Counted from the first letter of the stretch, positions 1 through 7,043 are shown. The stretch is DNA of 12,778 nucleotides from DATAFO01 sp046728935 (GCA_046728935.1 JBKPFS010000133.1:1-12778); one strand, 5' to 3'. Numbers and translations: made by a program. Notes: generated by a model from the letters alone, not told the origin.

Positions 1-15
1 GAGCAAAGGAGCGAG

Positions 16-1200
<1,185 letters not shown>

Positions 1201-1206
1201 CGACCC

Positions 1207-1234
1207 AGGGGCCGGTCCTCGGACCGGCCCTTTT
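1207..1234 (+). terminator. Intrinsic terminator of tuf
   Basis: Beginning about ten bases after the tuf stop, the arms GGGCCGGTCC (1209-1218) and GGACCGGCCC (1221-1230) are exact reverse complements. A two-base loop is too tight, so the innermost pair probably opens to give a 9-bp stem with a four-base loop. TTTT follows at 1231-1234, and the stem could extend outward by A-U and G-U pairs into this tract. The form is that of a rho-independent terminator in a G+C-rich genome, with a short U tract. It suggests that tuf and the S10 operon are at least partly separate transcription units. Confidence 0.85.
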
Positions 1235-1341
1235 CGCGGCCTGGCGCGGCCGCAGTAATTGAAAGGACATACGACCGGGGCGGCGCCCCACCGAACGGGG
1301 CGGCGCCCCTTTCGCGCCGAGAAAGACAGGAAAAGAACAAG
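1235..1341 (+). promoter_or_regulatory. S10 operon leader with possible promoter
   Basis: This is the non-coding stretch between the tuf terminator and rpsJ. If the S10 operon has its own nearby promoter, the only room for it upstream of the leader stem-loop is about 1231-1276. The best candidate I see is AGTAAT (1254-1259, four of six matches to TATAAT) with TTTTCG (1231-1236, three of six matches to TTGACA) 17 bases upstream. That is weak, and the -35 would overlap the tuf terminator. The rest of the leader holds the stem-loop at 1277-1312, then a purine-rich stretch containing the rpsJ ribosome binding site AGGA (1328-1331). The promoter call is inference only; readthrough from tuf is the alternative. 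Confidence 0.35.
1277..1312 (+). promoter_or_regulatory. Leader stem-loop built from a 13-base repeat
   Basis: Two identical copies of GGGGCGGCGCCCC lie at 1277-1289 and 1297-1309, separated by ACCGAAC. The copies can pair with each other over 13 positions with a single G-G mismatch and a 7-base loop, followed by TTT (1310-1312). Alternatively each copy can fold alone into a 5-bp stem with a GGC loop. The long form with its T run resembles an intrinsic terminator, and the bases after it (CTTTCGCG) resemble those after the tuf terminator. It could be a second terminator, an attenuator in the rpsJ leader, or a ribosomal protein binding structure. The folding potential is seen in the sequence; the role is unknown. 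Confidence 0.6.
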
Positions 1342-1662
1342 TTGGCTTCGATAACCGCAGGCAAGATCCGCATCCGCCTCAAGGCGTACGACCACGACGC
1401 CATCGACCGCGCTGCGCGCGACATCGTCGAGACGGCGGAGCGCACCGGCGCGACGGTGTCCGGGCCCGTGCCCCTGCCCACGGAGCGCAACATCTACTGC
1501 GTGATCCGCTCGCCCTTCAAGGACAAGGACTCGCGCGAGCACTTCGAGATCCGCACCCACAAGCGCCTGATCGACATCCACCAGCCGACCCCGAAGACCA
1601 TCGACTCGCTCCAGCGCCTCGACGCGCTCCCGGCGGGCGTCGACATCGAGATCAAGATCTGA
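1342..1662 (+). CDS. rpsJ: 30S ribosomal protein S10 (uS10)
   Basis: S10 sits in the head of the 30S subunit and, in bacteria where it has been studied, also joins NusB in antitermination complexes. The 106-residue product matches the family length (about 102-105) and shows the hallmarks KIRIRLKAYDHDAID (8-22), the loop GPVPLPTERN and EIRTHKRLIDIHQPTPKTID towards the C-terminus. The start is TTG, chosen because AGGA lies ten bases upstream and the protein aligns from its first residues; no ATG is available nearby in frame. It is the first gene of the S10 block. It is separated from rplC by 69 bases, the largest gap between any two genes downstream of the leader. Confidence 0.97.
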   Translation: MASITAGKIRIRLKAYDHDAIDRAARDIVETAERTGATVSGPVPLPTERNIYCVIRSPFKDKDSREHFEIRTHKRLIDIHQPTPKTIDSLQRLDALPAGVDIEIKI

Positions 1663-1703
1663 GTAGGTGGTTCTGGTGAGCGACGTAAGGCGCGAAAGCA
1701 TGT

Positions 1704-1728
1704 TTGCCCCCCTGGCAAGGGAGTTTTT
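1704..1728 (+). promoter_or_regulatory. Possible small hairpin at the rplC ribosome binding site
   Basis: In the rpsJ-rplC gap, TTGCC (1704-1708) can pair with GGCAA (1714-1718) around a five-base loop. The 3' arm overlaps the start of the rplC Shine-Dalgarno sequence AAGGGAG (1717-1723), which is followed by TTTTT (1724-1728). A competing pairing of the C run (1707-1712) with GGG (1719-1721) would cover the ribosome binding site more fully. A helix of this size is marginal. It could tune rplC translation, and hence the genes coupled to it, or mean nothing. The rest of the gap has no other structure I can support. Confidence 0.25.
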
Positions 1729-1731
1729 CTG

Positions 1732-2349
1732 ATGGCGGCGATCATCGGAAAGAAGATCGGGATGACACAGGTGTTCACGGAGGACGGCACCCGCGTGCCG
1801 GTGACCGTGATCGAGGCCCGGCCCAACCGCGTGACCGCGCTTCGCGATCCCGAGCGCGACGGCTACGCCGCCGTCCAGCTCGCGGGCAACGAGGTCGAGG
1901 AGCGAAAGCTGACCAAGGGCGAGCTTGGCCACCTGAAGAAGGCCGGCGCCCCCGCGATGTCGACCGTGGTCGAGTTTCGCGACGAGCCCGGGGAGCACGA
2001 GGTCGGCGCCGAGCTGACGGTCGAGCAGTTCGAGCCCGGTCAGCTGGTCAAGGTCTCCGGAAAGGCGGTCGGCAAGGGCTTTCAGGGCACGATCCGGCGC
2101 CACGGCTTCTCCCGTGGGCCCGAGACGCACGGCTCGCACAACGTCCGCGCCCCCGGCTCGATCGGCGCCAGCGCGGACCCAGCGCGCGTCTTTCCCGGCA
2201 CGCGCATGCCGGGCCGGATGGGCGGCAAGCGGATCACCCAGCGCCGGCTCGAGGTGGTCGAGGTCGACCCCGAGAACAACCTCCTGCTGCTGAAGGGCGC
2301 CGTCCCCGGCCCGAAGGGCGGCACCGTGGAGGTGCGCTCCGATGGCTAG
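1732..2349 (+). CDS. rplC: 50S ribosomal protein L3 (uL3)
   Basis: L3 is an early 23S rRNA binder whose extended loop reaches towards the peptidyl transferase centre. The 205-residue product begins with the typical IIGKKIGMTQVF (4-15) and carries the loop with GKGFQGTIRRHGFSRGP (114-130), THGSHN and FPGTRMPGRMGG (154-165). The ATG is preceded by AAGGGAG at 1717-1723. Where E. coli has the glutamine methylated by PrmB (SIGQ), this protein reads SIGAS with Ala at 146, so that modification cannot occur here. The end of the gene overlaps rplD by eight bases. A longer overlapping reading frame in this region is arginine-rich shadow and not a gene. Confidence 0.98.
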   Translation: MAAIIGKKIGMTQVFTEDGTRVPVTVIEARPNRVTALRDPERDGYAAVQLAGNEVEERKLTKGELGHLKKAGAPAMSTVVEFRDEPGEHEVGAELTVEQFEPGQLVKVSGKAVGKGFQGTIRRHGFSRGPETHGSHNVRAPGSIGASADPARVFPGTRMPGRMGGKRITQRRLEVVEVDPENNLLLLKGAVPGPKGGTVEVRSDG

Positions 2350-3022
2350 CGCGAGCGCCGTGAAGGCGCCCATCCTCGGCAAGCAGGCGAAGGCGGACCT
2401 CCCCGCCGCGGTCTTCGGCGAGGAGTTCCACGAGAGCCTCGTCCACGAGGCGGCACAGGCCGACCTCGCGGCGCGTCGTCACGGCACGGCGTCCACGCTC
2501 GGTCGCGGCGAGGTGGCGATGACGACCGCCAAGGCGTGGCGCCAGAAGGGAACGGGCCGGGCACGCGCCGGCGCCCTCAGCGTCCCGCATCGGCGCGGGG
2601 GCGGCGCCGCCTTCGGCCCCAAGCCCCGCCGCTACACGCGCAAGGTGAACCGCAAGGCTCGCCGCCGCGCCCTGCGCGCAGCGCTCTCGGTGCACGCCGA
2701 GCGCGGGAGCGTCGCGGTGCTCGACGGCTCGGCGTTCTCCGAGCCGGCGACGAAGCAGGCCGCCGAAGCGCTTCGCAAGTGGGGCCCCGAGGGCTCCGTG
2801 CTGGTACTGCTCGACACCGAGGAGGTGGCCGCACTGAAGAGCTTCCGCAACCTCCCCCGGGTGAGCGTGGTCCCGGTCGTCACGGCCGGGGTCGCCGACG
2901 TGATCGGCCACCGCTCGCTGGTGATCTCCCAGGCGGCGCTCGACGTGCTCGCCTCCCGGGCCGGCGAGGTGTCCCGGAAGCCCGACGAGTCCGAACCCGA
3001 AGGCGAGGATTCGGAGGAGTAG
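2342..3022 (+). CDS. rplD: 50S ribosomal protein L4 (uL4)
   Basis: L4 lines part of the peptide exit tunnel and in E. coli also represses its own S10 operon. The 226-residue product has the conserved tunnel loop with KAWRQKGTGRARAG (64-77) and the glycine-rich stretch up to GPKPRR (92-97), then the Rossmann-like globular domain with VLVLLDTEEVAALKSFRNL (153-171). A short acidic tail after residue 212 (KPDESEPEGEDSEE) extends beyond the family core. The start overlaps the end of rplC (ATGGCTAG), with GGAGGTG at 2328-2334 as ribosome binding site, so coupled translation is likely. Whether it autoregulates here cannot be read from the sequence. Confidence 0.98.
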   Translation: MASASAVKAPILGKQAKADLPAAVFGEEFHESLVHEAAQADLAARRHGTASTLGRGEVAMTTAKAWRQKGTGRARAGALSVPHRRGGGAAFGPKPRRYTRKVNRKARRRALRAALSVHAERGSVAVLDGSAFSEPATKQAAEALRKWGPEGSVLVLLDTEEVAALKSFRNLPRVSVVPVVTAGVADVIGHRSLVISQAALDVLASRAGEVSRKPDESEPEGEDSEE

Positions 3023-3024
3023 CC

Positions 3025-3321
3025 ATGAACGCCCGCGACGTGATCATCGAGCCGGTCGTCTCCGAGAAGAGCTACGCGCTGATGGCGGACGGCAAGTACA
3101 CCTTCCGTGTCGACGACCGCGCCCACAAGCTTCAGATCAAGCGCGCGGTCGAGGAGATCTTCGGGGTCGGCGTCACCGAGGTGCGCACGATGCAGGTCCG
3201 CTCGAAGCCGAAGCGGCGCGGGCTCCACGGCGGGCGCACCCGGTCGTGGAAGAAGGCGGTCGTCCAGCTCGCCCCCGGCGATCGGATCGAGCTGTTCGAG
3301 GGCGCGGCGGTCGCCGAGTAG
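3025..3321 (+). CDS. rplW: 50S ribosomal protein L23 (uL23)
   Basis: L23 lies at the tunnel exit and is the docking site for trigger factor and signal recognition particle. The 98-residue product is of normal length and shows RDVIIEPVVSEKSYALM (4-20), YTFRVDDRAHKLQIKRAVEEIFGV and VRTMQVRSKPKRRG. The ATG at 3025 was chosen because GGAGGAG (3013-3019) lies at ideal spacing and spans the rplD stop region. The same frame stays open upstream, but that upstream part is arginine-rich shadow of rplD. Only two bases separate it from rplD. Confidence 0.97.
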   Translation: MNARDVIIEPVVSEKSYALMADGKYTFRVDDRAHKLQIKRAVEEIFGVGVTEVRTMQVRSKPKRRGLHGGRTRSWKKAVVQLAPGDRIELFEGAAVAE

Positions 3322-3334
3322 GAGCGAGACGACG

Positions 3335-4177
3335 ATGGCGATGAGAAAGTCCAGACCGACCAGCCCGGGCAGGCGCTTCGCGACCTTCCAGCAGCGCGAG
3401 GAGCTGACCGCCGCCAAGCCGCACAAGGCCCTCACCAAGGGCATCGGCAAGAGCGGCGGACGCAACTCGCACGGCCGCATCACCTCGCGTCACCGCGGGG
3501 GCGGAGCCAAGCGCCGCTACCGCGAGATCGACTTCAAGCGCCGCAAGGACGGCGTCCCGGCGAAGGTGGCGACGGTCGAGTACGACCCCAACCGCACCTG
3601 CTACATCGCCCTGCTCCACTACGCGGACGGGCACAAGAGCTACATCCTCGCCCCGCAGGGACTGCGCCCCGGCGCGGTGGTCGAGTCCGGCGAGCGGGCG
3701 GACATCCGCCCCGGCAACGCCCTGCCGCTCCGGGCGATCCCGACCGGGACCGTGGTCCACAACGTCGAGCTCGTGGCGGGCCAGGGGGGGCGCCTCGGGC
3801 GCGCGGCGGGCGCGGCGATCCAGGTGGCGGCCAAGGAGGGCCCGATGGTCACCCTGCGCCTGCCGTCGTCGGAGATGAGGATGGTGAGGGCGGACTGCCG
3901 GGCGACGGTCGGGGCGCTCTCCAACACCGAGCACCAGAACGTGAAGATCGGCAAGGCCGGCCGCAAGCGCCATATGGGCTCGCGGCCGAAGACGCGCGGC
4001 GTCGCGATGAATCCGGTCGACCACCCGCACGGCGGCGGGGAGGCGCACCACACCCCCGGTGGCCACCCCGTGACCCCGTGGGGCAAGCCGACGCTTGGCT
4101 ACCGGACGCGCAAGAAGGGCAAGCAGTCCGATGCGCTGATCGTCCGGGGCCGCCGTCGGGGCAAGAAGAAGCGTTAG
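3335..4177 (+). CDS. rplB: 50S ribosomal protein L2 (uL2)
   Basis: L2 is a primary 23S rRNA binding protein needed for subunit association and for peptidyl transferase activity. The 280-residue product is near the family norm. It starts MAMRKSRPTSPGRRF and has an RNA-binding OB-fold and SH3-like core, ending in a basic tail. The signature GVAMNPVDHPHGGGE (222-236) includes the histidine equivalent to the functionally important E. coli His229, probably H230 here. GGAG at 3321-3324 is ten bases before the ATG at 3335. A second ATG six bases later is possible, but the first gives the normal family N-terminus. It is preceded by rplW and followed by rpsS at short spacing. Confidence 0.99.
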   Translation: MAMRKSRPTSPGRRFATFQQREELTAAKPHKALTKGIGKSGGRNSHGRITSRHRGGGAKRRYREIDFKRRKDGVPAKVATVEYDPNRTCYIALLHYADGHKSYILAPQGLRPGAVVESGERADIRPGNALPLRAIPTGTVVHNVELVAGQGGRLGRAAGAAIQVAAKEGPMVTLRLPSSEMRMVRADCRATVGALSNTEHQNVKIGKAGRKRHMGSRPKTRGVAMNPVDHPHGGGEAHHTPGGHPVTPWGKPTLGYRTRKKGKQSDALIVRGRRRGKKKR

Positions 4178-4186
4178 GAGTGAGCG

Positions 4187-4471
4187 ATGGGTAGATCGAC
4201 GAAGAAGGGTCCGTGGGCGGAGGAGCGCCTGATGAAGCGGATCACGCAGATGAACGAGCAGAACCAGAAGCAGATGATCAAGACGTGGTCGCGCCAGTCG
4301 ACGATCTTCCCCGAGATGGTCGGCCACACGATCGCCGTCCACGACGGCCGCAAGCACGTCCCCGTGTTCGTCTCGGAGTCGATGGTCGGCCACAAGCTCG
4401 GCGAGTTCGCGCCCACGCGCACCTTCCGCGCCCACTCCGGCAGCGGCAGCAAGGTCGAGGAGCGCAAGTAG
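4187..4471 (+). CDS. rpsS: 30S ribosomal protein S19 (uS19)
   Basis: S19 forms a head complex with S13 near the A-site tRNA. The 94-residue product matches the family and contains RSTKKGPW (3-10), TWSRQSTIFPEMVGHTIAVHDG, HVPVFVSESMVGHKLGEFAPTR split over the central and C-terminal region, and FRAH near the end. The ribosome binding site AGGAG (4176-4180) overlaps the rplB stop. Its own stop shares one base with the GTG start of rplV (TAGTG), a sign of translational coupling. Confidence 0.98.
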   Translation: MGRSTKKGPWAEERLMKRITQMNEQNQKQMIKTWSRQSTIFPEMVGHTIAVHDGRKHVPVFVSESMVGHKLGEFAPTRTFRAHSGSGSKVEERK

Positions 4472-4842
4472 TGGCGAAGGCCGCCGACAAGGAGCCCCAG
4501 GCGCCGATGGTGCGTGCGAAGGCCCGCTTCGTGCGGACCGCACCCCGCAAGGCGCGCCTGGTCGCCGATCAGGTGCGCGGCATGCCCGTGCCCGAGGCGC
4601 GCACGCTGCTCGAGTTCTCCTCCCGCGGTGCCGCGCGCGACATCGCGAGGCTCATCGACTCGGCGACCGCGAATGCCGAGAACAACCACGACCTGATCGC
4701 GGACGACCTGCGCATCGCCGAGATCAACGTCGACGAGGGTCCGACGCTGAAGCGCTGGCGGGCCCGTGCGCGGGGCCGGGCTACCCGGATCGAGAAGAAG
4801 ACCTGCCACATGAGCGTCGCGCTGACGCCGAGCGAGGAGTAG
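4471..4842 (+). CDS. rplV: 50S ribosomal protein L22 (uL22)
   Basis: L22 spans the large subunit, and its beta hairpin reaches the exit tunnel near the macrolide site. The product is 123 residues from the GTG start at 4471. Family features are AKARFVRTAPRKARLVADQVRG in the first third, ATANAENNHDL, and the hairpin region with LKRWRARARGRATRI (93-107). AGGAG at 4458-4462 lies eight bases before the GTG, which shares its G with the rpsS stop. An ATG at 4507 would remove twelve lineage-specific residues (MAKAADKEPQAP) and remains possible, but has poorer ribosome binding context. The hairpin shows no obvious insertion or deletion. Confidence 0.96.
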   Translation: MAKAADKEPQAPMVRAKARFVRTAPRKARLVADQVRGMPVPEARTLLEFSSRGAARDIARLIDSATANAENNHDLIADDLRIAEINVDEGPTLKRWRARARGRATRIEKKTCHMSVALTPSEE

Positions 4843-4849
4843 CCGCAGC

Positions 4850-5797
4850 ATGGGCCAGAAGATCCACCCCGAGGGCTTCCGCGTCGGCTACATCCACGAC
4901 TGGAAGTCGAACTGGTTCAACCAACGCGAGTTCGCCGACTACCTGCTCGAGGACATGGCGATCCGCGACCACATCGAGACCAAGCTCTCGCACGCGGGGC
5001 TCTCCGACATCAACATCGTCAAGCAGCGCGGGGAGATCACGGTCGACATCCACACCGCCCGGCCGGGGATCGTAATCGGCAAGTCCGGGGCCGAGGTCGA
5101 CGCCCTGCGCCGCGACCTCCACAGGCTGACCCGCAAGCCGGTCAAGGTCAACATCCGCGAGATCAAGCGGCCCGAGCTGGACGCCCAGCTGGTCGCCCAG
5201 TCGATCGCCGAGCAGCTCCAGAACCGGGTCGCCTTCCGCCGCGCGATGAAGCGCGCGCTCACCTCCGCGATGCGCTCCGGCGCCAAGGGAGTGAAGGTCC
5301 AGGTCTCCGGACGCCTTGGCGGCGCCGAGATGGCGCGCACCGAGGGCTACTCCGACGGCCGGGTGCCGCTGCACACCCTGCGCGCCGACATCGACTACGG
5401 CTTCGTCGAGGCGCGGACCACGACCGGCCGGATCGGCGTCAAGTGCTGGATCAACAAGGGCGAGGTGATGCCCGAGGGCTACCGCTCCGGCGCGCAGGAC
5501 GAGGACGAGCTCGCACCGCGCTCGTTCCGCCGTCGCGGCGACGGCGAGCAGAGGCGCCCCACGGCGCCGGCGGCGCCGGCGCCTCAAGAGGCGGCGCCCA
5601 CGCCTGCGCAGCCGGCCGCCGCCGAGCCCGAGGCGCCCGCGGTCGAGGCCGAGGCCGCCCCGCCGGCTCCGGAGCCCGCCCCCGAGGCGCCCGCCGGACA
5701 AGGGAGCGCACCCGCAGAAACCGAGGAGGCAGGGGGCGAGGTCCCCGAGCCAGCTCCCGACGAGCCCGCTGACGACGAGGGTGCCCAGCAGGCGTAG
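4850..5797 (+). CDS. rpsC: 30S ribosomal protein S3 (uS3) with long acidic C-terminal tail
   Basis: S3 lies at the mRNA entry site of the 30S head and takes part in mRNA unwinding. The KH domain carries GIVIGKSG (73-80), and the basic patch QNRVAFRRAMKRA (124-136) corresponds to residues linked to helicase activity in E. coli. The C-terminal domain ends near residue 211 (KGEVMPEGY). The protein is 315 residues against 206-233 in many bacteria. The excess is a tail of about 100 residues: first charged (212-236), then Ala/Pro/Glu-rich with no lysine or arginine after R236. Codon usage does not change in the tail and the frame is intact, so it is a genuine extension. AGGAG (4835-4839) precedes the ATG. 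Confidence 0.97.
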   Translation: MGQKIHPEGFRVGYIHDWKSNWFNQREFADYLLEDMAIRDHIETKLSHAGLSDINIVKQRGEITVDIHTARPGIVIGKSGAEVDALRRDLHRLTRKPVKVNIREIKRPELDAQLVAQSIAEQLQNRVAFRRAMKRALTSAMRSGAKGVKVQVSGRLGGAEMARTEGYSDGRVPLHTLRADIDYGFVEARTTTGRIGVKCWINKGEVMPEGYRSGAQDEDELAPRSFRRRGDGEQRRPTAPAAPAPQEAAPTPAQPAAAEPEAPAVEAEAAPPAPEPAPEAPAGQGSAPAETEEAGGEVPEPAPDEPADDEGAQQA

Positions 5798-5818
5798 GGA
5801 GGTGGCGAGGAATTGTTA

Positions 5819-6232
5819 ATGCCCAAGCGCGTCAAGCACCGGAAGCAGATGCGAGGCCGGATGCGCGGCTACGCGAAGGGCGGCAGCGGCGTTGCCTTCG
5901 GCGAGTACGGCCTGAAGGCCGTCGAGCGCGGCTGGGTCACCAACCGCCAGATCGAGGCCGCGCGGGTGGCGATGACCCGCAAGATCAAGCGCGGCGGCAA
6001 GGTCTGGATCAACATCTTCCCCGACAAGCCGTACACCAAGAAGCCCGCGGAGACGCGGATGGGGTCGGGCAAGGGCAACCCCGAGGGCTGGGTCGCGGTC
6101 ATCAAGCCCGGGCGAGTGATGTTCGAGCTCGCCGGGGTCTCGGAGGAGCTCGCCAAGGAGGCGATGCGCCTGGCCGGCCACAAGCTGCCGATCAAGACCA
6201 AGTTCGTGTACCGCGAGGGGGCGAGCCAGTGA
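5819..6232 (+). CDS. rplP: 50S ribosomal protein L16 (uL16)
   Basis: L16 is a late assembly protein that contacts A-site tRNA near the peptidyl transferase centre. The product is 137 residues, the normal size, starting MPKRVKHRKQMRG. It contains ARVAMTRKIKRGGKVWI (48-64), the conserved loop TRMGSGKGNPEGWVA (79-93) and GHKLPIKTKFV at the end. R80 matches the arginine hydroxylated in E. coli L16; no hydroxylase gene is visible here. I chose ATG 5819 over the in-frame TTG at 5813 because GAGGAA (5807-5812) then sits at good spacing and the protein begins exactly as the family does. Its stop overlaps the GTG of rpmC (GTGA). Confidence 0.98.
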   Translation: MPKRVKHRKQMRGRMRGYAKGGSGVAFGEYGLKAVERGWVTNRQIEAARVAMTRKIKRGGKVWINIFPDKPYTKKPAETRMGSGKGNPEGWVAVIKPGRVMFELAGVSEELAKEAMRLAGHKLPIKTKFVYREGASQ

Positions 6233-6438
6233 AGGCCTCCGACGTGCACGCGCTTGGCGATCAGGACCTCGTGCAGGCGCTCCGCGACGCCCGCGAGGAG
6301 GTCTTCAACCTCCGCTTTCGCCACGCCACCGGCGAGCTCGAGAACACCGCCGGGCTCGGCGCCTCTCGACGTGACCTGGCTCGCCTGATGACGATCGCCC
6401 GCGAGCGCGGCATCGATCTGAGCAAGGAACTCGGATGA
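6229..6438 (+). CDS. rpmC: 50S ribosomal protein L29 (uL29)
   Basis: L29 is a small helical protein beside L23 at the exit tunnel. The 69-residue product has the two-helix pattern with LVQALRDAREEVFNLRFRH (14-32) and the signature GELENTAGLGASRRDLAR (35-52), and the usual family length. The start is GTG inside the rplP stop (GTGA), and the stop overlaps the rpsQ ATG (ATGA). It is therefore coupled by four-base overlaps on both sides. Confidence 0.96.
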   Translation: MKASDVHALGDQDLVQALRDAREEVFNLRFRHATGELENTAGLGASRRDLARLMTIARERGIDLSKELG

Positions 6439-7043
6439 ACGACGAAGAGCGAAACGAAGAGACGACTGAAGAGCCCGAGGCTCCCGAAGAGCCCGAGGCG
6501 CCCGCCGAGCCCGAGGCTCCCGAAGAGCCCGAGGCGCCCGAAGAGCCCGAGGCCCCTGCGCCGGAGCCCGCCGCCGAGGGCGAGCCGGCCGAGGCGCCGA
6601 CTCCGAAGCAGCTCCGAAAGGCCGCGCGTGCCCGCGCGTCCGGCCCACCGGGTCCGCAGCTGTCCCCCGAGGAGCGCGCTGCGCGGCGCCGGGAGCGCCG
6701 CAGCGCGCGCGCCCCGGCGCGGCGGCGCTACCGCCGAACGCAGCGCGCCAAGTCAGGAGAGCCTCGACAGGGCACCCCGCCCCGCGAGCGACGCCCGGGG
6801 GCGCGGAAGGCCCGCCAGGGCACCGTGGTCTCGAACAAGGCCGACAAGACGATCACCGTCCGAATCGAGGTCGCCAGGCGGCATCCAACTTACGAGAAGG
6901 TCGTCCGCCGCACGGCGACGCTGCACGCCCACGACGAGGCCAACGAGGCGAACGAGGGAGACATCGTGCGGGTGGTCGAGTCGCGGCCCCTGTCGCGGAC
7001 CAAGCGCTGGCGCCTGGACGAGATCCTGGAGCGAGCGAGATAG
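6435..7043 (+). CDS. rpsQ: 30S ribosomal protein S17 (uS17) with long N-terminal extension
   Basis: S17 is a primary 16S rRNA binder with an OB fold. Only about residues 124-202 form the family core: KARQGTVVSNKADKTITVRI, HPTYEKVVRRTATLHAHDEAN, GDIVRVVESRPLSRTKRW. Typical S17 is 80-110 residues, so this 202-residue protein carries about 123 extra residues. Residues 1-57 are acidic and built largely of EEPEAP units; residues 58-125 are strongly basic and rich in Arg, Ala and Pro. The ATG at 6435 overlaps the rpmC stop (ATGA), as elsewhere in the operon. I find no in-frame ATG between it and the core, although an internal GTG start could produce a shorter form. The extension stays in frame without stops and with normal G+C-rich codons. 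Confidence 0.93.
   Translation: MNDEERNEETTEEPEAPEEPEAPAEPEAPEEPEAPEEPEAPAPEPAAEGEPAEAPTPKQLRKAARARASGPPGPQLSPEERAARRRERRSARAPARRRYRRTQRAKSGEPRQGTPPRERRPGARKARQGTVVSNKADKTITVRIEVARRHPTYEKVVRRTATLHAHDEANEANEGDIVRVVESRPLSRTKRWRLDEILERAR
6468..6557 (+). repeat. Five tandem 18-bp repeats inside rpsQ
   Basis: Five head-to-tail 18-base units of the type GAAGAGCCCGAGGCKCCC lie at 6468-6485, 6486-6503, 6504-6521, 6522-6539 and 6540-6557. They encode EEPEAP, with AEPEAP in unit 3. Units differ at only a few bases; units 2 and 4 are identical. Such in-frame repeats commonly expand or contract by slippage or recombination without breaking the frame, so copy number may vary among relatives. Confidence 0.92.

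Noticed and set aside
1259..1264. TTGAAA as a -35 promoter element before rpsJ
   Set aside because: A -10 element at 16-18 bases spacing would fall inside the GGGGCGGCGCCCC repeat, which has no A/T-rich hexamer.
1277..1309. The 13-base direct repeats as mobile-element ends, target-site duplication or start of a CRISPR array
   Set aside because: There are only two copies with a 7-base spacer, no transposase or cas gene nearby, and the pairing pattern plus the T run is explained better as an RNA structure.
1704..2363. A 219-codon plus-strand frame overlapping rplC
   Set aside because: It begins with TTG and is arginine/proline-rich over its whole length, whereas the alternative frame is unmistakable L3 along its full length.
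3173..4543. A 456-codon open frame on the minus strand opposite rplB and rpsS
   Set aside because: It spans well-supported ribosomal genes, consists mostly of Arg, Ala, Leu and Asp as expected from the complement of G+C-rich codons, and has no recognisable domain. It is a shadow of the coding strand.
6435..6806. The S17 extension as a separate small gene fused by sequencing error
   Set aside because: The frame runs continuously from an ATG that overlaps the rpmC stop into the S17 core, with constant codon bias and no known domain in the extension, so a single extended protein is the simpler reading.
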